From assembly GCA_035578155.1 (NCBI GenBank), contig JAPWDM010000012.1, positions 11,414,501 to 11,478,500 of the forward strand: a DNA stretch of 64,000 nucleotides, read 5' to 3'. The notes below the pieces were generated by a model. The model made no database searches and had not been told where the DNA came from. It saw only the letters and a list, made by a program, of their open reading frames with translations. Positions 46,384 through 56,598 of this stretch are shown here, one piece after another. How positions within the stretch are numbered: position 1 is the stretch's first letter; every line of letters begins with the position of its first letter. Made by a program: the position numbers and the translations under genes. The stretch comes from Brachynemurus nebulosus (Eukaryota; Arthropoda; Insecta; Neuroptera; Myrmeleontidae).

Positions 46384-46949
46384 TATTTCCTTGAATTTCC
46401 TTGAAAAAGTCTTATTTTCCTTGTTTTTGTGTGAAAATCATGTAATTTTTTGATTTTTTATATGATAAAGTGACAAAATATCATCAAAATGTCAGTTTTA
46501 GCTTGTAATAAATTTGTTCCTACAATTTTTGTTATTTTTATTTAACCTTGATTTTTTTGTACAAATTTGAGGTATGCGTAACTTGCATTAAACAAAGAGA
46601 AATTGTGACCGCTAAAGTATGATGAAAAATTTGAAAGTGGGGTAAATGTGAAGAATCTGAGTTGGGCTTTACTCTGACGTACCACACTTCTCTTGTAATC
46701 CATTCTAAATAATTTTTCTGATGGCATTCACTTTTACCCCGAAATTCATAAGATTTGCAAAACCGCACCGGGGAAATGTGAATGGCTTATAAAATTTCTG
46801 TTTTTCATACGAATTTGCTCAATATTTATGTGGTGCATCCTGAATAATGTGGAATTAAAAATAAATCAACCATAATGTAAAAAATACTTAAAACAACGCT
46901 TTTATCTCAATTCATGAAAATCCATTCACAATTACCCCGGTCAACTCTA

Positions 46950-47459
46950 ATCTTTCATTCACAATACGTTAAAAATATTAGAATTGGTTCAAATTTTGAC
47001 TATCTTCGTATCAAATACTTAAAAATCATTTATTAATTTTAAAAAATATTCTTACAGTTTCTTTTTTCATCATTTTAAAAATTAAACCCACTAAAAAAAT
47101 GTCAATATTTGAGACCATATGGTTCAAATAAAATTAACTCCATACAATGTGAAGCAATATTTCAAGCATGTGAACAGATAATTTTTATAGCGAAAAAAAA
47201 AATTATTAATACTTAAGTAACTACTTAATTGTACGTACATAAGTAAGTACATAATTCTGTCTCATTTTCTGTCTGAGACAGACTTCTTCTTCTTTGGTAG
47301 TCGCAGTAATGATTTTTTTTTTCCTTCCATACACACATATTAATACAATTAGCAAAATAATAAAAATTCTAAATATTATAATTCACATATATATGTATGT
47401 ATTGTACTATGGGGGTCCGGTGGCGGGGGGGGGGACACCACCAAGAAAAGAGGTGGAGA
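46950..47459. other. Intergenic interval upstream of dachshund
   Basis: AT-rich, with a run of about ten G at 47425-47434 near its end. No gene recognised. Confidence 0.5.
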
Positions 47460-48638
47460 AGTTTGAAATACGCGACGACGGAGTATTGATTCGTTCACTC
47501 TGGACGTTTTGTTGGTGACATTCGTATACACAAATACATTCGCCTCAACGGCAAAGCACAGCAGCAGAGCTCGCGTCATATCATAGTTCATATCATAATA
47601 TAATACAATTTCAAGTTTTGCCGTCTTCGTCTTCGTCTTCGCTTGCATCCGAAACCGTTCCGTCTCAATCCCGGGGACGGTTCAGTCATGTAATTTTTCG
47701 TTCGTGGCTCCACCTTTAGTACAATTGTACGCACCAATCGGCTCATAGCGGTACCGCCTCGGTATGTGGATGTTGTTTGTGGAAGATAAACGATAATTCG
47801 GGGCCCGCCTGTGTGCTCCGAAGTGTGCCGAATGTGGTGCCGAACAATCGTAACCGAGCCAGCCGGAGTATTGTGTGAATGAAGTTGTGTTTTGTTTATT
47901 TGAATGCGCTGTTTGTAGTTGGAATTGTAGATTCAAACTCGTTTCAACCAATGTTTCTCTATTTCTTATTATTTGTACATTTGTTTGAATTGCGGGCGTG
48001 CTAGCTAGCTGCTGCTGCGTGACGGACACTTGTGACTCTCGCGCGTTTTCGCTTAGTGTTCTTCCCGGTTTTTTGGTGTCGCTGAAGAATTCGAAGTATT
48101 TTTGAAAAGTGTTTTGGTGTGAATGTGTTTTTTTTCGTTTTTGGGTTTTTGTTTGCGTTTTGTGACACAGTATTTTGGTCCATTTGTTTGACATGATTTC
48201 TTTGTTGTGGGGTGAGTAGTGGAGGATCTGTGCGCACACGTTCCGTTATATAACATTTGTCATTGTGCGCATCCAGCCCCCAAGTCCGGCCAAGTGAAAT
48301 AACAGATAGCAATAGAAATATACACGTAGAATCACAGCGGCGACAATTTTCGATTCGGGTACGATTGTTTGGAACACTGTTGCTGTATTCACCTGGAGCG
48401 TGTTACCTGCTTTTGTATTCGACGACGCTCTAATTACGACCGAATCATGTTGATGTGCATTTCTCCGCGATTATCGCTTGCATTTATCGATGGCCATGCA
48501 GTCAGTCTAACTCAAATTGACTCATCATTCCGTTGAACCGGCGCACAGGGACAGAGTAATCCGAATCCAGATCACGCGAGTGTTTTTTTTGTTTTTGTTG
48601 TGGACCAAATTTTGTGTGTCGTGTCTCGTGTGTGAACT
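47460..48638 (+). promoter_or_regulatory. Probable dachshund promoter and 5' UTR segment
   Basis: GC content and CpG frequency rise sharply at about 47440 and stay high to the end of the coding exon, in contrast to the AT-rich flanks. Two arthropod initiator matches TCAGTC lie at 47682-47687 and 48502-48507; neither has a convincing TATA box or downstream promoter element at the canonical distance. With the first, the leader would carry several upstream ATGs, including a minimal ATG-TAA right after the initiator. Minus-strand open frames here follow from composition. Start-site choice is inference. Confidence 0.45.
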
Positions 48639-49441
48639 ATGGACTGTACGACTGCCATGGACTCATCCTCCACCAACAGTGATCGTAGCAGTCACCCGTC
48701 ATCGCCGAACAGTGGTGGACCCACACCGTTGATGGTCAAACAGCAACCCCTGTCACCGACCACCAATAACAATAACAACAATAACAACACACCGACCAGT
48801 ATTAATCACAATCCAAGCCCCCCAACAACACTGCCGCCCCCCAGTAGTGCCGCGTCCCATCACCACCATCATTCACGGCACAGTCCACTGTCTGGACCGC
48901 ATCCCGGCGTGCCAGGGGGTCACCCGCTGGGGGTGCCGCATCCATTGAGCCCCCCGCCGGTGGGTCCACGACTGGCACAATCGCTTCAGGCGCATCTACC
49001 ACCACCGGGATTGGGTCTGCTGGGATCGTTGGGCGTTTCGGGTATGCTAGGGCATCATGGACCGTTGGATTTAATGGCGGCCCACCATGGCGGCCCCCCG
49101 AGATCCTACAATAGTCCACCGCCAATTTCCAGTTCGGACCCAACGGCGAACGAATGCAAATTGGTCGAGTATCGGGGGCAAAAAGTTGCGGCGTTTATAA
49201 TTGCCGGTGATACGATGCTCTGTTTGCCGCAGGCGTTTGAACTCTTTTTAAAACATTTGGTCGGTGGCTTGCACACGGTCTATACGAAATTAAAACGCTT
49301 GGACATTGTGCCGTTGGTGTGCAATGTGGAACAGGTGCGCATCCTACGGGGTCTTGGTGCAATACAGCCGGGCGTCAATCGCTGCAAACTGTTGTCGTGT
49401 AAAGACTTTGACATTCTGTATCGGGACTGCACTACCGCCAG
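48639..49441 (+). CDS. dac: Dachshund, first coding exon (267 codons plus 2 bases; continues beyond the window)
   Basis: Dachshund is a nuclear transcriptional cofactor of the retinal-determination network (with Eyes absent and Sine oculis) and of leg patterning. The N-terminal ~170 residues are low-complexity: serine/proline-rich, an eight-asparagine run (43-50), a histidine run (74-78), then glycine/proline/leucine-rich. From about 172 the Ski/Sno/Dac DNA-binding (DHD) domain begins at ECKLVEYRGQKVAAF and continues through LCLPQAFELFLKHLVGGLHT, YTKLKRLDIVPLVCNVEQVR, ILRGLGAIQPGVNRCKLLS and FDILYRDCTTA, nearly invariant in insect Dac. The exon ends in CAG|GTACGT with intron phase 2; the reading frame past 49441 is intronic. 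The start ATG is the first in frame after upstream stops. No frameshift seen. The rest of the DHD tail and the C-terminal Dachbox-C are not in view. Confidence 0.95.
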
Positions 49442-49447
49442 GTACGT
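49442..49447 (+). other. Splice donor of dachshund exon 1
   Basis: GTACGT after CCAG, at the exact position where the conserved DHD sequence ends; the downstream translation (YVILFTYTF...) no longer resembles Dachshund. Confidence 0.85.
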
Positions 49448-50867
49448 CATATTATTTACATACACTTTTGTTTTTTTTAATTTAGTCGCATGCATGGATA
49501 TGTCTTTTGAGTTTTTCTGGAAATACTTCTTAAAAAAAAAAAAAAACATCATTATGAAAGAATTCTATGTAAGATAAATGTCCCAAATTCCGACACTTTA
49601 AGGAAGCAACCAAGCATATAATAGTAGAATAATTTAAAAATCGTTGAAAAGATTAAAAGTCTTTTATCAACAGCCAGGTCAAAATATTTACTTTAGATTA
49701 TCATTTAAGAAAAATAGAAGAATAGAAGGATAAAATACAAAAAATAAGATTTTTTGTACTACTGCAATGACACCTAATTTCGACATCTACCATAAGAACT
49801 TAACTCTAAATTCGGCACTCTGTTGAACTTATTTTCGTGTCCATAATTTCGACTATCAACGTTTTAGCTCAAATAAAAAAAAAAAAAAATTGATGCATTT
49901 ATTGAAAAACTGCTTTATTAGTTAATAATGTACTTTTCCAAATTCTGCTAATAAAAAAAATGTTCCTTACTCATATGTTTTGATAGGTTATTTTCCCACC
50001 CGTAATTTTAATCACGTTCTTATTTTATTCCTTTTTTTCTCTCGTTTTTTCACTTTTTTTCCTCTTCTGCTTATTTCTTTTCTCAATTTTTTTTTTTTTT
50101 TAAATAATATTCTTCCAATACTCATTGACGAAATTTGGGTAAGACTTAAATTTACGGATTCTAAATTCGACACACAAGAAAACTGGTCTATCTAAGAATT
50201 TTACTTTAAACTTTTTATTATTATATTCATTTATTATAGCATTTTAATGTGAAAATCATAATTTAACTAAAATTTGAAATTTGGGGTTTTTGTACTCATA
50301 AGCAATCAGTCACTTATACCTACTATTTCTGACAATTCGCAAAATATCTAATTGATCATTATTTTTAGTTCAGTATTTGTTAAAAATAAACCGAAATATG
50401 AAAAAGCTAGTATTATTTAATGTTCATAGATACCTCTTAAATACAATACCGACGTTTTAAAAACAGAATTTTTCAAAATTTTTTTAAAAATAATATAAAC
50501 ACGTCTGATTTTAGACACTGTCTGATTTTGGGTCATTTACCTTATCTACTTAATTTTGTGTATGTGAGAAACCTTTACATTGTCCATTGGGTTTGTGAAT
50601 TCGATTCGTGCGAGTCCGAATCCAATTTTATACCTGTGTATAGTGAATCTAAACTTGATAATTATGGGGTGTTTCGTTGTCGGAATGACAATGATTTAGG
50701 TTTAACCATTAGCTAGAAGATATTCATTTTAGAACGGTTTTTAGTCCCGCACATCTAACGCCTACCTATTAATCAATGTATTTATAAGAAATGTCATTAG
50801 GCCAATAAATAAATGGTTATTAAAATCGAAATGATATAAATTTATTTAAAAGTCCAAAATTATATTT

Positions 50868-50869
<2 letters not shown>

Positions 50870-50903
<34 letters not shown>
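50870..50903. repeat. T34 homopolymer
   Basis: Thirty-four consecutive T. No adjoining retroposon body is recognised, so it need not be a poly-A tail in reverse. Confidence 0.95.
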
Positions 50904-51395
50904 CAAAATTTTTCAACTAATGGTTTGATTTTAATTTTTAAATGTTAGTAATTTTCTGGTCTTTACTCGCAGCTTAGTGATGATTTTGTAAATTTTTAAC
51001 GGAACTAAATTTGTAATTTGAAACTATAATTTTTCCGTTAAGAAAATTAAGGTTTTGTTTTTTCTGGGCACTATATAGTGATGTCGGATGATTAGTCGAT
51101 TAATTTTGATCAAATTTAGTCATGATTAATTTTTTTTTTCTTAAATTACTAAAAATTATTTTTATTTTTATTTTTTTAATCTTAATTATTTTTTGACCGT
51201 TGACCCAATTTTATTTTGTTTATTTTTTTAGTTAGAGGTAACTACTCAAAAAATTATTAATTTTATGATTTTTCAGTTTTCTTTGAAAGAAAAAAAAATG
51301 TATAAAAAATATTTGCAAGGCACTTATCTAAAAAAATGTTGTTTTTGAAATAGTTACAAAGAGTTACGTTATTCGTGAATTCGATTAATCCAGTG

Positions 51396-51564
51396 CAGGG
51401 CTTCTTAAACTTTTTTCATTCGCGACCCTAGAAGTATTTTGAAAGGATTTATTGATTAGGTAACAATATTTATATACCTACATATAAAAAAATTTTCGCT
51501 GTGACCCCAAGATTTCGCTAAGTGACCCCAAATGGGATCGCAACCCATAGTTTAAGAAGCCCTG
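51396..51564. mobile_element. hAT-like MITE (169 bp)
   Basis: Termini CAGGGCTTCTTAAACT and CAGGGCTTCTTAAACTATGG (right end complemented), with inner GCGACCC / GGGATCGC pairing. The flanking 8-mers ATCCAGTG and ATTTAGTC agree only at 5 of 8 positions, so the target duplication has decayed or the insertion was into an existing repeat: TAGTCGATTAAT words surround it. Confidence 0.7.
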
Positions 51565-52082
51565 ATTTAGTCGATTAATCGAACTATTGTAGTCGATTCG
51601 ACATTCTTGACTAATGACTAATTTAGTCTAAAAGACAACTTTAGTCGATTCATTGCCTAACTGCTCCTGAATTCGGCATCACTATTGGTAACGCGTCGCT
51701 TAAACAATGAACTTAAACAGTGGCGTAATTCTAATAAATCTTTTTGTAACCAAAAAATTTAGAGTTCCGTAGTAAAAATTCGTTTTTGTTTACTTTATAT
51801 TACTTATTCGATTATTTGACTCTTCCGATTAAAAAACTATTTTGTCATATTTATTTTAGGCGAAAACTTAAGCGAGTATCGGCCCTAACCGAAGTTAGGG
51901 TCGAAGATCCCGCCTTTCTGAAGGCGTCGCGCGGTTGATTGATTTTGCAAAATTAGTCATAATTAGAGTTGTTACTTTTAGGTAAGAATACGAAATTTCA
52001 AATGGTTCTAGTTAGAATAAATTAAGGTTTTTTTTCTAAAAACAAAAACTTATTAAAATTTCAGTAGTGATTTTAATATTAA

Positions 52083-52363
52083 CCCTTAACCGGTAATGGG
52101 AATTTTTATAATACTCACGGTAAAGTGATGTCTGAGAGACATCAACAAATTAATATACCGCGGGCTGGTAACATAGATAGCCAAAACTGGAGACCACACG
52201 TATATGCATGTATCAAACACTCCCCTTACGCCAGCAGGGTAAAATTTGCCCTAAACCATAAAAGAATACACAAACGTTCAGTTAACAAAAACAAGCAGGG
52301 AGGAAGAAAACTGAAAGAATATATTTGTATACGACTCACAGACATCACCTTACTGGTTAAAGG
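52083..52363. mobile_element. piggyBac-like MITE (281 bp) at TTAA
   Basis: Ends CCCTTAACCGGTAA and, complemented, CCTTTAACCAGTAA, with TTAA on both sides (52079-52082 and 52364-52367). GTGATGTCTG-type words inside both ends are also inverted (about 52122 and 52340). The CCYTTAACC start and the TTAA target are piggyBac hallmarks. An 80-codon frame across it is not a transposase. Confidence 0.75.
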
Positions 52364-52935
52364 TTAATTTTTATAATAATTCAGCATACGCGTTTCGCAT
52401 ATCTGATATAGGAAAGCAAAAATTTTCAAAAAAATTGTATGTTTACGTTTACTAGGAAATAGTTTGAAGTCTAGTAAGAAGTTTGTTTCAAGGGCTTGGT
52501 TCGCAAGTCAATTTTGCATCGGGTTCTACACCATTATTGTAGCCGGTCCTTACTGAAGAGGGAACAAGTAATATAAGACCGATATTACCGCGTATTTTCT
52601 ATCGAAGGATGTCTTTTCTTTCGGCGAATTCCAAAATGGTATCGTCTTTTTCCTATTTTCGCTTATTCTATATTATTTATTTGGGTAGCCGTATAAATTG
52701 TAAGCAACTAATTTGCTAGATAAATTCGATTTTTAAGTCAAATAATATGAAAACGTTTTTTGTTTTTCTGTAAGTAATTACGGTAATTACAGTAATCTCT
52801 ATCTGTAAAAAAAATACTAGAGAATTTTTCAAAATTTTGTCTTTTATATTTTTTGCAAAATTTATTGTAATTGTCGTTTTCCTCGACTAAAAAGAATTAT
52901 GATTTCCGGAATAAATTTTACGATAGCCACTAAAG

Positions 52936-53841
52936 CAGTGGTTCCCAAACTCTTTTGGCCCACGGACCCTGGGTTTGTATAGTCAAAACTTGCTCACGGA
53001 CCCTGGGTGAAAAACTGTATAAATGCGTAATAAAAAAAACACAAATTTAACTTTGATAAAAATAAAATATAAATAAAACATTTTGTTGAAGAAGTATTTA
53101 TTGAAATTATAACTTTTTTTCAAAATACAAAAAAATAATCACTTGGATAAATCTGATGGGAGGTTATGAGTGTATTTATGTCCGGCTCAATGTTTGTGAG
53201 TAGCAACCGCAAATCCCCACGAGTACTAATTTCTGGTCGGTTTTTTTTTTGTGATGAGGCTTATAACGGCACTGAATCCACGTTTTACCAAATAGGAAGA
53301 CGGAAAAGGAATCAACAGCTTCTGTACAATAACCCATAATGATACAAGATACAGAGATACAAGATGAAAATACGAATTTTGTATCTTGTATTTGTATTTC
53401 AAATACTTGTATCTTAAATAAGCCTCGTCTTTGATCATTAATAATATATGATAATATGTGTATTCTTTAGAAACACATCGGTGTTAGAAAAACTTACAAT
53501 CCCTTCTTCGGTTTTTAATAAAAAAAGAAATCTTTAATGAATGTTAAGGGCTTACTGTATTGATAACTGTGATATATAATTTTTTTAGTCAACTTAAACA
53601 AGAGTATAACTTTTCATTTATACTTTACTTAGGACGTAAAAATCGCTAATAAATTATTCATTGTTTTTTAACCTCCATATTAATAATTTGTCATAGGTAA
53701 TGTTTTTATTTTATATTAAACCTTGCGCGGACCCCCTGACGTTGTTTAGGGACCCCCAAAATCAATTTTAATTTTTCACGGACCCCCTGAATGATCCCGG
53801 GGACCCTTGGGGGTCCGTAGGGACCACTTTGGGAACCACTG
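52936..53841. mobile_element. hAT (Buster-like) element, 906 bp, with decayed transposase
   Basis: Termini CAGTGGTTCCCAAACT and CAGTGGTTCCCAAAGT (right end complemented) are flanked by a perfect 8-bp duplication CACTAAAG (52928-52935 and 53842-53849). The minus strand carries the C-terminal part of an hAT transposase (separate entry). CCACGGACCC/GGACCCC words are repeated near both ends. Confidence 0.9.
53130..53438 (-). pseudogene. hAT transposase C-terminal remnant (Buster/ZBED5-like)
   Basis: The minus-strand frame reads IPFPSSYLVKRGFSAVISLI and then TKKK. A shift within the T/A homopolymer near 53240 moves the continuation RPEISTRGDLRLLLTNIEPD and INTLITSHQIYPS into another frame. The F-P-x-x-Y-L-V-x-R-G-F-S-A-V and R-G-D-L-R-L-x-L-T-x-x-E-P-D-I signature is that of Buster-type hAT proteins (ZBED5/SCAND3-like). 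Catalytic residues further upstream are not recognisable. Confidence 0.8.
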
Positions 53842-55212
53842 CACTAAAGGGACATTTATTCTTGGTACCGTACCACAAAAAAAAAAATGTAAATCTCTGT
53901 AATAAAACAAAATCCTGCGAAAAAAATTCCCTGGAAATAATTTTAGCTAATCATACGCTCATACCGTTTAGTCTATTCACAAATTTTAACATTTTTAAAA
54001 ATTTTTCTGTTCCTGTTAAAACACTTGGAAAGTTTTTATTACAAAAAAGAAAAAAAAATGATTATCTTTTAATCGTATTGTTTTTAAATCATAACATTTG
54101 TTTTGATCAAATAAAACAAATTGTTTTAAATATTTATTTCATTTTAATCTCATCTAAAAAAACAAAATTATTTATTAACCTTGTAGAACAAATTTTTTCA
54201 TCAATGCACAAGATTGCAATTTTGATAAATAAATAGAGAAAAAACAACATACCTATATCTAGAAATGAAATAAAAAAATCTGTAACAAAAAACAATTATT
54301 AAAAACAATTGCAACACAATTCAAATTATGTGTGGGTACAGTAGTCGGTACTAAAATTTGAACACTTTTATTTATATTTAGTTACGATAAATTTTGATTT
54401 CCGCGACTACTAAAGTAGCGAAAGTATCGTATGTAATCACTTTTGTGATATAAAAATTTTTACGCGAATTTTACGTTTTAGAGTTCGACCTTCCTAAAGA
54501 TTTTTGTGGCATTCGATCGTTTTTCCTTTGTTCCTAAAAATAGTTTCCTACGAATTTCCGCGCTACCGTAAAATCCTATTAAATGTCGACGTCTTACTTA
54601 TTACTCTACGTCCATTTCGTTCAAATTTTGAGAATATTCGGGGGTTGGGCCATATATGATCCTCTATAAATTTCATTATAATCAGAGTAATGATATTTAC
54701 TGTACATGCGCGAACGTAAAATATTTTAAACGCTAGGTGTTTCGAGTGGATTCCTTGTTTTTCTTGTTACAATAAAAACCAAAAATTTTTAGTTTTAATT
54801 TTTTAAAATTATTTCACAGTTTGAAACATCAAATAATGTCTACCGGTTTCTTTAATATTTTCTACAGATTGATTTAACATTACAAAGAAAGTTACGCCAT
54901 CTGTTTTTTCGTGAAGCAGTTGACCCTATTTCTTGTCTTTATTAATCTAGTTATTTTTGTTTCAAACATGACGTTTTATGATAAGAAACGAAATTTAAGA
55001 TGCAGTTTTAGGCAGAAAAACAATTTAACACTTGATAAGAACGAGGAAGCTTTTAGGCAACAAATTTGAGTTATAAAAAACGCAAATTTAGTTGGAAAAA
55101 ATATAAAACTCGAGTGTAATACGATAAGACAATTTAATGAATATTATATTATTTAATATTTTGGTATTTTAAATCAATTCAAGTTACCAATAAAAAGTTC
55201 TGTTATTATTAT
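53842..55212. other. Intronic AT-rich interval
   Basis: A 135-codon frame at 53829-54236 begins at a TTG inside the hAT terminal repeat and has A/T-driven composition; I do not regard it as a gene. No other structure seen. Confidence 0.5.
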
Positions 55213-55460
55213 TAACTTCCCATAGGAAGTTATTGTAATGGGTCCGATTTTACGAATCGCTAATTTTGACATATCTCCACGTTTTAAGGTCACTAGAATC
55301 CGAATCCATCGTTTTTAGCGTGATATCTGTGCGTTCGTTCGTTCGTTCGTACGTGAATTTTTTTTCGTCTCGCATATCTCGAGAACAAATGATGATATCA
55401 ACTCCGGACTAATTTCATTAGATGCCTAATCAAAAAATGAAGACCGGATAAAGTTTTCAG
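55213..55460. repeat. Dispersed repeat, inverted copy of 115-340
   Basis: Shares, inverted, the words TAACTTCCCATAGG, GGTCCGATTTTACGAATCGC, TGACATATCTCCACGTTT and the (GTTC)n run with the repeat at the left edge of the window. A further partial copy (TCTCGCATATCTTGAGAACA) follows at about 55663. It is in the dachshund intron. Confidence 0.8.
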
Positions 55461-56475
55461 CAAATTCGGATTAGCGGTTTGTTTTTTGTGGTAAAAAAAC
55501 AGAATTAACTTTATTAAGATAACATAGATTATATGGGTTTTTTTACCATAACATTATTATATAATGGCCTAAGAACCTTCCTTGATATTAAAAACGCTAG
55601 TATTAAATTATAAAATTTAAAAAAATAATACAAAATAAATAACTGTTTTTGAAATATATTTTGTCTCGCATATCTTGAGAACAAATGATGTTATCATTTG
55701 TTTGATAAGGGTGGAGTCCCCACCCTCAGGTACAGAAGGCGAAACCCCCGGTATGGTGCAAGGGGCAAAGCCTCTATCGGGGGCCCAGGGGAGAAGTTGC
55801 CCGAAATGGAAAAAGAATTATTTATGTACAGTAGTCTCTAGTCTTTAAGGACACCCAATGGGAAGTTGACAGTGTGGGTAGACCTGTCCCCCCAATTTTT
55901 TTTTTCATTTTTACTTGCTAATATAATCTTTACCTGCCTGGTAAATTTACGAATCTGTTAGTTCCGTAAAAATCAGATTTTTGCCTAAAATGTCCACAAA
56001 GGTGATGGTAATATGTGTACCTCGAATAGTTTTGGAAATGTTTTCGTATAGTTAAAGTGCAAATTCGGTCCTACGTGAACAAAAAAATGTTTATATTAGT
56101 AGTACCTAAAGCTTTGACTGATAAATACGAAATAACACCTGATGTGTCTCGTGGTGACTTAGCCTAATAACTTACCAATAAATGATCTTTTTTTTTATCT
56201 ATTGTAAAATTCTTAATTTGCAAATTTGCAACTTTATCACAGAGGTGACGAAGTGACTAATTAAGTGTTTTGTAGCATTTATGTGACTGAAAAAACTTGT
56301 CCTAACATTTTTTTCGCGATAAGGTAAATGAACTATAATATTTTTTATGGTGTTTCATACACATGAGTCATGAGTCATTACAAAAAAATGGTACTAAACA
56401 TTTCATTAGACATTTCAATATAGTATAGATGAATCAATTTTAATTGATTTCGAAATTGTAGTAACAAAATATTAA
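55461..56475. other. Intronic interval with a short GC-richer block
   Basis: Block at about 55708-55810 is markedly GC-richer than its surroundings (CCCCACCCTCAGG and GGGGGCCCAGGGG words) and probably a repeat fragment. Nothing else recognised. Confidence 0.4.
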
Positions 56476-56598
56476 ATTTACTTAATAAATCTCTAACACT
56501 GACAGACTGACTAACTGACAACGGATAGCCTAACCTGTTGGGTTTAGACGAATGAAATTTTGCGCAGGAGTTTCCTATGTAATGTTGGTGAGCACTAA

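Larger units (their letters stand above)
45241..46947. mobile_element. TA-flanked inverted-repeat element (1707 bp) with a nested MITE
   Basis: Termini GGGTTAACCGGGGTAATTGT and the complemented right end GAGTTGACCGGGGTAATTGT (2 mismatches) with TA on both outer sides (45239-45240 and 46948-46949). GGGGTAATTGTGAA-type words recur inside (about 45253, 45623, 46639, 46768). Removing the nested 396-bp MITE leaves about 1.3 kb. It may retain a decayed piece of its own transposase (45632-45982). Confidence 0.8.

Noticed and set aside
47682..48312. Minus-strand frames (up to 185 codons) in the dachshund leader
   Set aside because: GC-rich leader lacks stop codons in antisense; no recognisable domain, and the sense strand has a clear gene.
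51079..51690. Possible larger hAT element around the 51396-51564 MITE (AGTGATGTCGGA at the left, complement of AGTGATGCCGAA at the right)
   Set aside because: Terminal words match, but no 8-bp duplication could be found at the implied boundaries.
53829..54236. 135-codon plus-strand frame
   Set aside because: Starts at TTG in an hAT terminal repeat, composition is that of AT-rich DNA, no motifs.
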